Assembly: GCF_000373565.1 (NCBI RefSeq)
Contig: NZ_KB891797.1
Location: 530,487 to 594,486 of the forward strand
Direction: 5' to 3'
Length of the DNA stretch: 64,000 nucleotides
Source: Streptomyces sp. HmicA12
Lineage (GTDB): Bacteria; Actinomycetota; Actinomycetes; Streptomycetales; Streptomycetaceae
In this document: piece by piece, positions 46,926-56,248 of the stretch
How the letters are laid out: every line of letters begins with the position of its first letter
How positions within the stretch are numbered: the first letter of the stretch is position 1
Made by a program: the position numbers and the translations under genes
Notes under the pieces: generated by a model
Database searches by the model: none
What the model was told of the DNA's origin: nothing
The model's input: the letters and a program-made list of their open reading frames with translations, nothing else

Positions 46926-46941
46926 GTACGTGTGAACGTAC
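46926..46941. promoter_or_regulatory. Palindrome upstream of guaB
   Basis: GTACGT-GTGA-ACGTAC, a perfect 6-4-6 inverted repeat about 95 bp before the guaB start and 28 bp after the sigma gene stop. Candidate operator; no known consensus recognised. Confidence 0.4.
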
Positions 46942-46994
46942 AAAGAAGGCCGATGATCTTGATCGTGGAATGAGACACCCCGTCTGGCCGTTAG

Positions 46995-48548
<1,554 letters not shown>

Positions 48549-48577
48549 TTCCGGAGGTACACGCAGGTCATCGAGGC

Positions 48578-48611
48578 AGGGGCGGGCCCGGGTCACCGGG
48601 GCCGCCCCTTC
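48578..48611 (+). terminator. Hairpin between guaB and guaB3
   Basis: AGGGGCGG (48578-48585) pairs with CCGCCCCT (48602-48609), with further GC pairing inside; TTCTT follows. Probably ends or reduces guaB transcription before guaB3. Confidence 0.65.
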
Positions 48612-48677
48612 TTCGTACGTCAGGGATACTGGACGGGCAGGCCCCAGAGGGACCCAGATGGAAAGGCGCCTCCCACA

Positions 48678-49802
48678 GTGACTGAGATCGAGATCGGGCG
48701 CGGCAAGCGCGGCCGCCGTGCGTACGCCTTCGACGACATCGCCGTCGTGCCGAGCCGGCGCACCCGCGACCCGAAGGAGGTCTCGATCGCCTGGCAGATC
48801 GACGCCTACCGCTTCGAGCTGCCGTTCCTGGCAGCGCCCATGGACTCCGTCGTCTCGCCCGCGACCGCGATCCGCATCGGTGAGCTCGGCGGGCTCGGCG
48901 TGCTGAACCTCGAGGGTCTGTGGACCCGGTACGAGGACCCGCAGCCGTTGCTCGACGAGATCGCCGAGCTGACCCCGGAGGCCGCCACGCGCCGCCTCCA
49001 GGAGATCTACTCCGCGCCGATCCAGGCCGACCTGATCAAGCAGCGCATCAAGGAGGTCCGCGACTCCGGTGTCGTGACCGCCGCCGCGCTCTCCCCGCAG
49101 CGCACCGCCGAGTTCTCCAAGGCCGTGGTGGACGCGGGCGTGGACATCTTCGTGATCCGCGGGACGACCGTCTCGGCCGAGCACGTCTCCGGTGCCGCCG
49201 AGCCGCTGAACCTGAAGCAGTTCATCTACGAGCTGGACGTCCCGGTCATCGTCGGCGGCTGCGCCACGTACACCGCCGCGCTGCACCTGATGCGGACCGG
49301 TGCCGCCGGTGTGCTGGTCGGCTTCGGTGGCGGCGCCGCCCACACCACGCGCAACGTGCTGGGCATCCAGGTGCCGATGGCGACCGCCGTCGCCGACGTG
49401 GCCGCCGCCCGCCGCGACTACATGGACGAGTCCGGTGGCCGCTACGTGCACGTCATCGCCGACGGTGGCGTGGGCTGGTCCGGCGACCTGCCCAAGGCCA
49501 TCGCCTGCGGCGCCGACTCCGTGATGATGGGCTCCCCGCTGGCCCGCGCCACGGACGCGCCCGGCCGCGGTCACCACTGGGGCATGGAGGCCGTCCACGA
49601 GGACGTGCCGCGCGGCAAGAAGGTCGACCTGGGCACGGTCGGCACGACGGAGGAGGTCCTCACCGGGCCCTCGCACACCCCCGACGGGTCGATGAACTTC
49701 TTCGGCGCGCTGAAGCGGGCCATGGCCACCACCGGCTACAGCGAGCTCAAGGAGTTCCAGCGGGTCGAGGTCACGGTCGCGGACTCGCAGCACCGCCGCT
49801 GA
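48678..49802 (+). CDS. guaB3: GuaB3-type IMP dehydrogenase-related protein
   Basis: 374 residues from GTG 48678. TIM-barrel relative of GuaB without CBS domains, found next to guaB throughout actinobacteria. Barrel motifs are kept (LPFLAAPMDSVVSPATAIRI, IADGGVGWSGDLPKAIACGA, DSVMMGSPLARA). The active-site loop, however, reads GFGGGAAHTTRN where GuaB has GPGSICTTR, so the nucleophile Cys is replaced by His. The usual label of IMP dehydrogenase is therefore doubtful for this protein; a GMP-reductase-like or regulatory role is possible. Confidence 0.9.
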   Translation: MTEIEIGRGKRGRRAYAFDDIAVVPSRRTRDPKEVSIAWQIDAYRFELPFLAAPMDSVVSPATAIRIGELGGLGVLNLEGLWTRYEDPQPLLDEIAELTPEAATRRLQEIYSAPIQADLIKQRIKEVRDSGVVTAAALSPQRTAEFSKAVVDAGVDIFVIRGTTVSAEHVSGAAEPLNLKQFIYELDVPVIVGGCATYTAALHLMRTGAAGVLVGFGGGAAHTTRNVLGIQVPMATAVADVAAARRDYMDESGGRYVHVIADGGVGWSGDLPKAIACGADSVMMGSPLARATDAPGRGHHWGMEAVHEDVPRGKKVDLGTVGTTEEVLTGPSHTPDGSMNFFGALKRAMATTGYSELKEFQRVEVTVADSQHRR

Positions 49803-49815
49803 GTCCACGTACGCC

Positions 49816-49856
49816 AATGGGTCGGGCCCCGCCGTTTCGGCGGGGCCCGACCCATT
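49816..49856. terminator. Strong bidirectional terminator
   Basis: A perfect 19-bp stem (AATGGGTCGGGCCCCGCCG, 49816-49834; complement 49838-49856) with a TTT loop, between two convergent genes. Confidence 0.9.
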
Positions 49857-49877
49857 CGTGCGTGTGGCGGTCCCGCG

Positions 49878-50495
49878 TCAGGCGCCGGCCCGCTTGGCGG
49901 CGCCGAACGCGGCGATGCCGCCGACCACGATGAACGCGTACGACTTGAAGTCGGCCGCGTCCTTCCAGGCGTCGTTCAGCAGGCTGAAGTGGTCGGTGAG
50001 GGCCTCGAAGAACGAGATGTTGGCGTAGTCGCCGAGCGCCATCGCCAGACCGGTCATCTGACCCAGGTACACCGCGACCAGCGAGAGCAAGGCCGCGACG
50101 AACGGCACCGCCGGGTTGCGGCCCGCTATCTTGCCCGCGGCGAAGCCCACGATGGCGCCGACGGCGATGGCCGCGTAGCCGATCTCGTGCTCGGTGGCCT
50201 TCATGATCGCGCCGTAGGCCCAGGCCAGGATGAGCGAGAGGACCACGGCGGCGACTATCGCGAGCGCCGCGTTCCCGCTGCGGCCCGGGGCCTGCTGCAT
50301 CGGGGCGAAGCCGCCCGGCCCGGCCTGCTGCTGCGGGAACGGCGTGTACTGCTGCGGGGGCTGCTGACCCGGCTGCTGCTGCGGGTAGCCGTAGCCGGGC
50401 TGCTGGGGCGCCTGCGGCGGCTGCTGCCCCACGTCGGGACCCTTCTGGGCGTACGGGTTGCCGTCCTGCGGCTGTGGCTGCGGTGGCTGGGTCAT
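49878..50495 (-). CDS. Pro/Gln-rich membrane protein, unknown function
   Basis: 205 residues from ATG 50495. The first about 75 residues are low-complexity Pro/Gln/Tyr/Gly (QQPPQAPQQPGYGYPQQQPG), typical of actinobacterial membrane proteins. Four hydrophobic helices follow (about 79-102, 107-125, 130-152, 182-200), e.g. ALAIVAAVVLSLILAWAYGA and VPFVAALLSLVAVYLGQMTG. No enzymatic motif. The Pro/Gln repeat is encoded by degenerate CAG/CCG codons and may vary in length between strains. Confidence 0.75.
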   Translation of the reverse strand: MTQPPQPQPQDGNPYAQKGPDVGQQPPQAPQQPGYGYPQQQPGQQPPQQYTPFPQQQAGPGGFAPMQQAPGRSGNAALAIVAAVVLSLILAWAYGAIMKATEHEIGYAAIAVGAIVGFAAGKIAGRNPAVPFVAALLSLVAVYLGQMTGLAMALGDYANISFFEALTDHFSLLNDAWKDAADFKSYAFIVVGGIAAFGAAKRAGA

Positions 50496-50556
50496 GCGGT
50501 CCCCCTGAAGTGTGAACGTGGGCACGTGTGTGCCCAGAGAGGCCGCAATGTAGCAG

Positions 50557-51810
50557 TCAGAGGCGGTGAGCCGCTCCTGCCGGAGTGGCACCTCTGGTGT
50601 CCAGGAGGAGCTGGGCCTTCACCGAGAGGCCCTGGAGGTCGTACGTGCGGTGGTGCTGGAGCAGGATCGTGAGGTCCGCGTCGGCCGCCGCCTCGTACAG
50701 GGAGTCCGCGCGCGGGACCGGACGTTCCAGGACGTTCCAGGACGGGATGTACGGGTCGTGGTAGCTGACGGCGGCGCCGAGTTGCATGAGGCGGGTCGCG
50801 ATCTCCTCGGCGGGGGCGGCCTGTTGGTCGGCGAGGTCGGGCTTGTACGTGATGCCGAGGAGCAGGACGCGGGCGCCGCGGGCGGACTTGCCGTGCTCGT
50901 TGAGGAGCGTGGCCGCGCGCTGGACGACGTAGCTCGGCATGTGGTGGTTGACCTGGCGGGCCAGTTCCACCATGCGCAGCGGGCGGGTGTGCAGGTGCGG
51001 GGAGGTCAGGTCCTGGGCGAGGGCGTGGCCGCCGACGCCGGGGCCCGGGCGGAAGGCCTGGAAGCCGAAGGGCTTGGTCTCCGCGCAGCGGATGACGTCC
51101 CACAGGTCGACGCCGAGGTCGTGGCAGAGGACGGCCATCTCGTTGACCAGGGCGATGTTGACGTGCCGGTAGTTGGTCTCCAGCAGGTGCACCGTCTCCG
51201 CCTCGCGCAGCCCGCGCGCGCGGACCACCTTGTCGGTCAGGCGGCTGTAGAAGGTGGCCGCCGACTCGGTGCAGGCCGGGGTGTAGCCGCCGATGACCTT
51301 GGGGGTCGCCGCGTACGGGTGGGTGCGGTTGCCCGGGTCGAGGCGGCCCGGGGCGTGCGCGAGGTGGAAGTCGCGGCCCGCGCGCAGGCCGGAGCCCTCT
51401 TCGAGCAGGGGCAGCAGGGCCGTCTCCGTGGTGCCGGGCGGGACCGGCGACTCGACGATCACCGTGGTGTGCGGGCGCAGGTGGGCGGCGAGGGTGCGGG
51501 TCGCCTCGATCACCGGGGTGAGGGACGGGGTGCCGTCCGCCCCGGGCGGGGTCGGGGCGCAGACGACCGCGGTGCGGACGCGGGCGAGTTCGGCGGGGTT
51601 CGCGGTGGGGCGGAAGCCCGCGGCCAGCATGCGGCGGACGTCGGCGGCGGTCAGGGCCGCGCTGTCGCCGTCGCAGGGGAGCCGGCCGGCGGCCAGGTCC
51701 TGGGCGCGGGCGGGGTCGTGGCCGACGGTCGCGATCCTGGCGGCGACGGCGGCCTGGGCGAGCGGCAGGCCGAGGTGGCCGAGGCCGACGACGGCGAGGT
51801 CTGCGGGCAT
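50557..51810 (-). CDS. Nucleotide-sugar dehydrogenase family protein without catalytic cysteine
   Basis: 417 residues from ATG 51810 (GGGAAGGACGGCC upstream). UDP-glucose/GDP-mannose dehydrogenase family. N-terminal NAD domain (LAVVGLGHLGLPLAQAAVAA, VVCAPTPPGADG, VIVESPVPPGTTE), central helix LETNYRHVNIALVNEMA, C-terminal domain VLLLGITYKPDLADQQAAPA. The catalytic motif, normally G-P-G-x-G-G-H-C-I, reads GPGVGGHALAQD: the Cys is Ala. The enzyme could not form the thiohemiacetal needed for two-step oxidation, so it may be inactive, an epimerase-like variant or a regulator. Stands alone; convergent with guaB3 side, divergent from glpD. Confidence 0.85.
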   Translation of the reverse strand: MPADLAVVGLGHLGLPLAQAAVAARIATVGHDPARAQDLAAGRLPCDGDSAALTAADVRRMLAAGFRPTANPAELARVRTAVVCAPTPPGADGTPSLTPVIEATRTLAAHLRPHTTVIVESPVPPGTTETALLPLLEEGSGLRAGRDFHLAHAPGRLDPGNRTHPYAATPKVIGGYTPACTESAATFYSRLTDKVVRARGLREAETVHLLETNYRHVNIALVNEMAVLCHDLGVDLWDVIRCAETKPFGFQAFRPGPGVGGHALAQDLTSPHLHTRPLRMVELARQVNHHMPSYVVQRAATLLNEHGKSARGARVLLLGITYKPDLADQQAAPAEEIATRLMQLGAAVSYHDPYIPSWNVLERPVPRADSLYEAAADADLTILLQHHRTYDLQGLSVKAQLLLDTRGATPAGAAHRL

Positions 51811-52124
51811 GGCGGTGGCCGTCCTTCCCAGGAGGTGGACCGGCTTTAGCCGGAGCGGGACGTGGGCGCAAGCCCGGTGGACAGGACGGGCGAGCGCACA
51901 GTCAGACTAGGAGTAAATATGACCGATATGTCTCATTGCGCCGCAATGACTTGGGCATGTCGCCGTCGGCGTCGAAAGTTGTCCACAGGTGGGGGACGGG
52001 TGGTGGCCGGAATCGGGCAGGAGGGTCAGAATCGGGAACATGCCGCATTACGCGTGCGGCTTGCGCCCTGGGAGCGCGGGTACACCTGCGGGTGAGGCCG
52101 GGCCGATGACAGCGGGAGGCAGCA
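51811..52124. promoter_or_regulatory. Intergenic region with palindrome and a DnaA box
   Basis: 314 bp without a gene. It contains the palindrome TCATTGCG-C-CGCAATGA (51933-51949) preceded by AAATATGACCGATATG, and TTGTCCACA (51979-51987), an exact streptomycete DnaA box. The Shine-Dalgarno GGGAGG of glpD is at the end. Promoters for both divergent genes should lie here; no clear -35/-10 pair stands out. Confidence 0.5.
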
Positions 52125-53831
52125 GTGAAGGCAGCGACACTGGGACCCGAGCAGCGCGCGGAGGCTCTGGCGGCGATGGCCGAGCGGGAGCTGGACGTCC
52201 TCGTGGTGGGCGCGGGGGTGGTGGGCGCGGGAACCGCCCTCGACGCCGTGACCAGGGGCCTGTCCACCGGGCTCGTCGAGGCGCGGGACTGGGCGTCGGG
52301 CACGTCGAGCCGCTCCAGCAAGCTCATCCACGGCGGGCTCAGGTATCTGGAGATGCTGGACTTCGCGCTCGTACGGGAGGCGCTGAAGGAGCGCGGGCTG
52401 CTGCTCGAACGCCTCGCGCCGCATCTCGTAAAGCCGGTGCCGTTCCTGTATCCGCTGCAGCACAAGGGCTGGGAGCGCCTGTACGCGGGTTCCGGGGTCG
52501 CCCTGTACGACGCGATGTCGATGGCGCGCGGGCACGGGCGCGGGCTGCCCATGCACCGGCACCTGACACGCAAGCACGCGCTGCGGGTCGCGCCGTGCCT
52601 GAAGAAGGACGCCCTGGTGGGGGCGCTGCAGTACTACGACGCGCAGATGGACGACGCGCGCTACGTCGCCACGCTCGTGCGGACCTCCGCCATGTACGGC
52701 GCCAAGGTCGCCAACCGGGCCCGGGTGACCGGTTTCCTGCGGGAGGGCGAGCGGGTCGTCGGGGCCAGGGTGCAGGACGTGGACGGCGGCGGTGAGTACG
52801 AGGTCCGGGCCAAGCAGGTCGTCAACGCCACGGGCGTGTGGACCGACGACACCCAGGCGTTGGTCGGCGAGCGCGGACAGTTCCACGTCCGGGCGTCGAA
52901 GGGCATCCACCTCGTCGTGCCGAAGGACCGGATCAACTCGACCACGGGGCTGATCCTGCGGACCGAGAAGAGCGTGCTGTTCGTCATTCCCTGGGGGCGG
53001 CACTGGATCGTGGGCACGACGGACACGGACTGGGACCTGGACAAGGCCCATCCCGCCGCCTCCAGCGCCGACATCGACTATCTGCTCGAGCACGTGAACT
53101 CCGTGCTCGGGGTGCCGCTCTCGCGCGACGACGTGCAGGGCGTGTACGCCGGCCTGAGGCCACTGCTCGCCGGGGAGTCCGACGCCACCAGCAAGCTGTC
53201 GCGGGAGCACACCGTGGCGCACCCCGTGCCGGGGCTCGTGGTCGTCGCGGGCGGCAAGTACACGACGTACCGGGTCATGGCCAAGGACGCGGTCGACGAG
53301 GCCATCCACGGCCTCGACCAGCGGGTCGCCGAGTGCGTCACCGAGGACGTGCCGCTGGTGGGCGCCGAGGGGTACCGGGCGCTGTGGAACGCGCGGGCGC
53401 GGATCGCCGCGCGGACCGGGCTGCACGTGGTGCGGGTGGAACACCTGCTCAACCGGTACGGGGCGCTGGCCGAGGAGGTCCTCGAACTCGTCGCCAAGGA
53501 CCCCGGTCTCGGGGCTCCGCTGGGCGGGGCCGACGACTATCTGCGCGCCGAGGTCGTCTACGCCGCGTCGCACGAAGGCGCCCGGCACCTCGACGACGTA
53601 CTGACCCGGCGGACCCGGATCTCGATCGAGACCTTCGACCGGGGCACCCGATCGGCGCGGGAGGCGGCCGAGTTGATGGCGCCCGTGCTCGGGTGGGACA
53701 AGGACCAGGTCGAGCGTGAGGTCGAGCACTACGAGAAGCGGGTGGAGGCGGAGCGCGAGTCGCAGTTGCAGCCGGATGACCTGACGGCCGACGCGGCGCG
53801 GCTGGGGGCGCCGGACATCGTGCCGCTGTGA
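52125..53831 (+). CDS. glpD: Glycerol-3-phosphate dehydrogenase (aerobic, FAD)
   Basis: 568 residues from GTG 52125 (GGGAGG at about 8 nt). Membrane-associated flavoenzyme that oxidises glycerol-3-P to dihydroxyacetone-P and feeds electrons to quinone. FAD motif LDVLVVGAGVVGAGTALDAV, signature SGTSSRSSKLIHGGLRYLEM, GTTDTDWD, and PVPGLVVVAGGKYTTYRVMA before the C-terminal helical domain (about 400-568). Length is normal. No glycerol kinase or facilitator lies next to it, so it is probably the second, non-operon glpD of the chromosome. Confidence 0.95.
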   Translation: MKAATLGPEQRAEALAAMAERELDVLVVGAGVVGAGTALDAVTRGLSTGLVEARDWASGTSSRSSKLIHGGLRYLEMLDFALVREALKERGLLLERLAPHLVKPVPFLYPLQHKGWERLYAGSGVALYDAMSMARGHGRGLPMHRHLTRKHALRVAPCLKKDALVGALQYYDAQMDDARYVATLVRTSAMYGAKVANRARVTGFLREGERVVGARVQDVDGGGEYEVRAKQVVNATGVWTDDTQALVGERGQFHVRASKGIHLVVPKDRINSTTGLILRTEKSVLFVIPWGRHWIVGTTDTDWDLDKAHPAASSADIDYLLEHVNSVLGVPLSRDDVQGVYAGLRPLLAGESDATSKLSREHTVAHPVPGLVVVAGGKYTTYRVMAKDAVDEAIHGLDQRVAECVTEDVPLVGAEGYRALWNARARIAARTGLHVVRVEHLLNRYGALAEEVLELVAKDPGLGAPLGGADDYLRAEVVYAASHEGARHLDDVLTRRTRISIETFDRGTRSAREAAELMAPVLGWDKDQVEREVEHYEKRVEAERESQLQPDDLTADAARLGAPDIVPL

Positions 53832-54135
53832 CGGTGTGCCAACTCATCGTGGCCGCGAGGGTTTTACGGGTGGACCCGGGTACCCGGTAGGTGAGGAGGG
53901 GTGTCACCCTGGGCCTTGCTCTCCGTGACGGGCAACGGAAGAGTGGCGTCCGTAGGGTGGCGGACCGCGGTGGGACGGCTGGATTCGGACAGAGAACCAC
54001 CGTGGCCAGAGGTATGGCCCGGAGTGTCCGGAGTGCGGTCCCGGGCACCCCGTCCGAGGGGTGACCCTGGGCGTCAAGTGCTCCCCGTGTGAGGGACAAT
54101 GAAGGTTCTGTCAGGGCGGGTTGCAGAGGGGACGC
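53832..54135. promoter_or_regulatory. Intergenic region before the kinase array
   Basis: 304 bp. It holds the palindrome GGGTG-T-CACCC (53899-53909) and a weak promoter candidate, GTCAAG (54073-54078) - 16 bp - GACAAT (54095-54100), which would give a leader of about 30 nt to the first kinase. A 63-codon ORF (53901-54092) is present but unsupported. Confidence 0.35.
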
Positions 54136-56091
54136 ATGTCGGAGGCGGAGCGGGCGGGCGAAACCCGTCAGGACAAGGACGCGCGTCAGGACTCTTCCGT
54201 CGAGGAGGAGGCCGGGACCGGTGCCGCGTCCGAGGCGGGCTCCGGTGCCGCGGGTGCGTCGGGCGGCACGCAGGGACGTCTGCTGGCCGGGCGCTACCGC
54301 CTGGGCGACGTGCTCGGCCGGGGCGGCATGGGCACCGTGTGGCGGGCCAAGGACGAGACCCTCGGGCGCACGGTCGCGGTCAAGGAACTGCGCTTCCCGA
54401 CGAGCATCGACGAGGAGGAGAAGCGCCGCCTGATCACGCGGACGCTGCGTGAGGCCAAGGCGATCGCGCGGATCCGCAACAACGGCGCCGTGACCGTCTT
54501 CGACGTCGTCGACGAGGACGACCGGCCGTGGATCGTCATGGAGCTCGTCGAGGGCAAGTCCCTCGCCGAGGCCGTGCGCGAGGACGGCCTGCTGGAGCCG
54601 AAGCGGGCGGCCGAGGTCGGGCTCGCCATCCTCGACGTGCTGCGCTCCGCCCACCGCGAGGGCATCCTGCACCGCGACGTGAAGCCGTCCAACGTGCTCA
54701 TCGCCGAGGACGGCCGGGTCGTGCTCACCGACTTCGGCATCGCCCAGGTCGAGGGCGACCCGTCCATCACCTCCACGGGCATGCTCGTCGGCGCCCCGTC
54801 CTACATCTCGCCCGAGCGGGCCCGCGGGCACAAGCCCGGACCCGCCGCCGACATGTGGTCGCTCGGCGGTCTGCTGTACGCCTGCGTCGAGGGCGTGCCC
54901 CCGTACGACAAGGGCTCGGCGATCGCCACCCTGACCGCCGTGATGACCGAGCCGGTCGACCCGCCGAAGAACGCCGGGCCGCTGGCCCCCGTCATCTACG
55001 GGCTGCTCGCCAAGGACCCCGCGCAGCGGCTCGACGACGCGGGCGCGCGGTCCCTGCTCCTCGACATCGTCCACGCGCCGGAGCCGAAGGCCGCCCCGGA
55101 GCCCGTCGACGCGACCAAGGTCGTGCCGCTGCCGCCCGTGCCGCCCGAGCCCAAGAAGCGTGCGGCGAAGGCGACTTCGTCCGCGGCCGCCGGCATCTCC
55201 GCCAAGGGCGAGGAGGCCGCCGAGAAGCTGCGCGGCGCCCTCACGTCCGTGCGCAACGCCGCGGCGGCCGCCACGGCCGCGCGGGCGGCCAAGTCCGCCG
55301 CCCCGGCCGCGACGCCGCCGCGCACCCCCGCGAACAAGGCCTCGCTCACCGATGTCGTGCCGCGCCGCACCCTCGTGATCGCCGCGGTCGTCGCCGCGCT
55401 CGTCGTGCTCGGCACCGTTCTGGCCTTCACGCTGGGCGGGGACGAGGACAAGGGCGGCAAGAGCGGTGGCGGTACGGCCGCCTCGTCCGCCCGGACCACC
55501 GGCGACGACGACGGCGGCAAGAGCGACGACAAGTCGGGCAGCGGCAAGAGCGAGGACAAGGGCGCGGGCACGGGCGACCAGCCCGGCGCGAGCGCGAGCC
55601 CCTCGTCGTCCCCGAGCCGCAGTTCCTCGCCCAGCGGCGACGCCACGCCGTCCGGCTCCGCCGCCGAGGAGACGTACAAGCACAGCCAGGGCTTCAAGAT
55701 CGGTCTGCCCAAGGGCTGGAAGTACGTCTCCACGAGCGCCGCCGGAGCGCGCTTCACCGGCCCCAAGGGGCAGAAGCTGCTGGTGGGCTGGACCACGACG
55801 CCGAAGTCCGACCCGGTCGCCGACTGGAAGAGCCAGGAACGGTACATGCGCCGCTCGCAGTACGACCGGATCCGAATAGCCGCGGTGGACTACCGCGGCT
55901 GGAACACGGCCGACTGGGAGTTCACCTACGTCGACGGGGGCACCAAGTACCACTCCGTGGACCGGGGGTTCGTGGTGAACGGCTCGCTGGGGTACGGGCT
56001 GATGTACACCGCGAAGGATGCGGACTGGGGGAGTTCGCTTCGCAAGTCGACCTGGAAGACGCTGACGCAGACGTTCACGCCCAAGTCCTGA
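54136..56091 (+). CDS. Transmembrane Ser/Thr protein kinase (array member 1)
   Basis: 651 residues from ATG 54136 (AGAGGGG upstream). An acidic Ala/Glu-rich N-terminus is followed by the kinase domain about 53-310: P-loop LGRGGMGTVW (60-69), Lys83 in AVKEL, H179-R-D181 in LHRDVKPSN, D199-F-G, SPERARGHKPG. An Ala/Lys-rich juxtamembrane stretch (about 330-405) precedes the transmembrane helix (about 411-434; LVIAAVVAALVVLGTVLAF), a Ser/Gly/Asp-rich linker and an extracytoplasmic domain (about 515-651) with FKIGLPKGWKYV. All catalytic residues are present. First of a six-gene tandem array. Confidence 0.93.
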   Translation: MSEAERAGETRQDKDARQDSSVEEEAGTGAASEAGSGAAGASGGTQGRLLAGRYRLGDVLGRGGMGTVWRAKDETLGRTVAVKELRFPTSIDEEEKRRLITRTLREAKAIARIRNNGAVTVFDVVDEDDRPWIVMELVEGKSLAEAVREDGLLEPKRAAEVGLAILDVLRSAHREGILHRDVKPSNVLIAEDGRVVLTDFGIAQVEGDPSITSTGMLVGAPSYISPERARGHKPGPAADMWSLGGLLYACVEGVPPYDKGSAIATLTAVMTEPVDPPKNAGPLAPVIYGLLAKDPAQRLDDAGARSLLLDIVHAPEPKAAPEPVDATKVVPLPPVPPEPKKRAAKATSSAAAGISAKGEEAAEKLRGALTSVRNAAAAATAARAAKSAAPAATPPRTPANKASLTDVVPRRTLVIAAVVAALVVLGTVLAFTLGGDEDKGGKSGGGTAASSARTTGDDDGGKSDDKSGSGKSEDKGAGTGDQPGASASPSSSPSRSSSPSGDATPSGSAAEETYKHSQGFKIGLPKGWKYVSTSAAGARFTGPKGQKLLVGWTTTPKSDPVADWKSQERYMRRSQYDRIRIAAVDYRGWNTADWEFTYVDGGTKYHSVDRGFVVNGSLGYGLMYTAKDADWGSSLRKSTWKTLTQTFTPKS

Positions 56092-56248
56092 TCCGCACAC
56101 CCAAGTTCTGAACCCTCTCCCTCGACGCCGTTCGGCACGTATCGTGAGTGCTTGCGAACCGTACGCAGCCGTATGCGAGCGCATCAGGACGCGTAACCGG
56201 TCGCAGAGCGAACGGAATTGACCGTCGGCCGAAGCTGAGGGAGGCGTC

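Noticed and set aside
53901..54092. 63-codon ORF before the first kinase with GAGGAG nearby
   Set aside because: It overlaps a palindrome and the likely promoter region, has no recognisable family, and the composition is like that of random GC-rich DNA.
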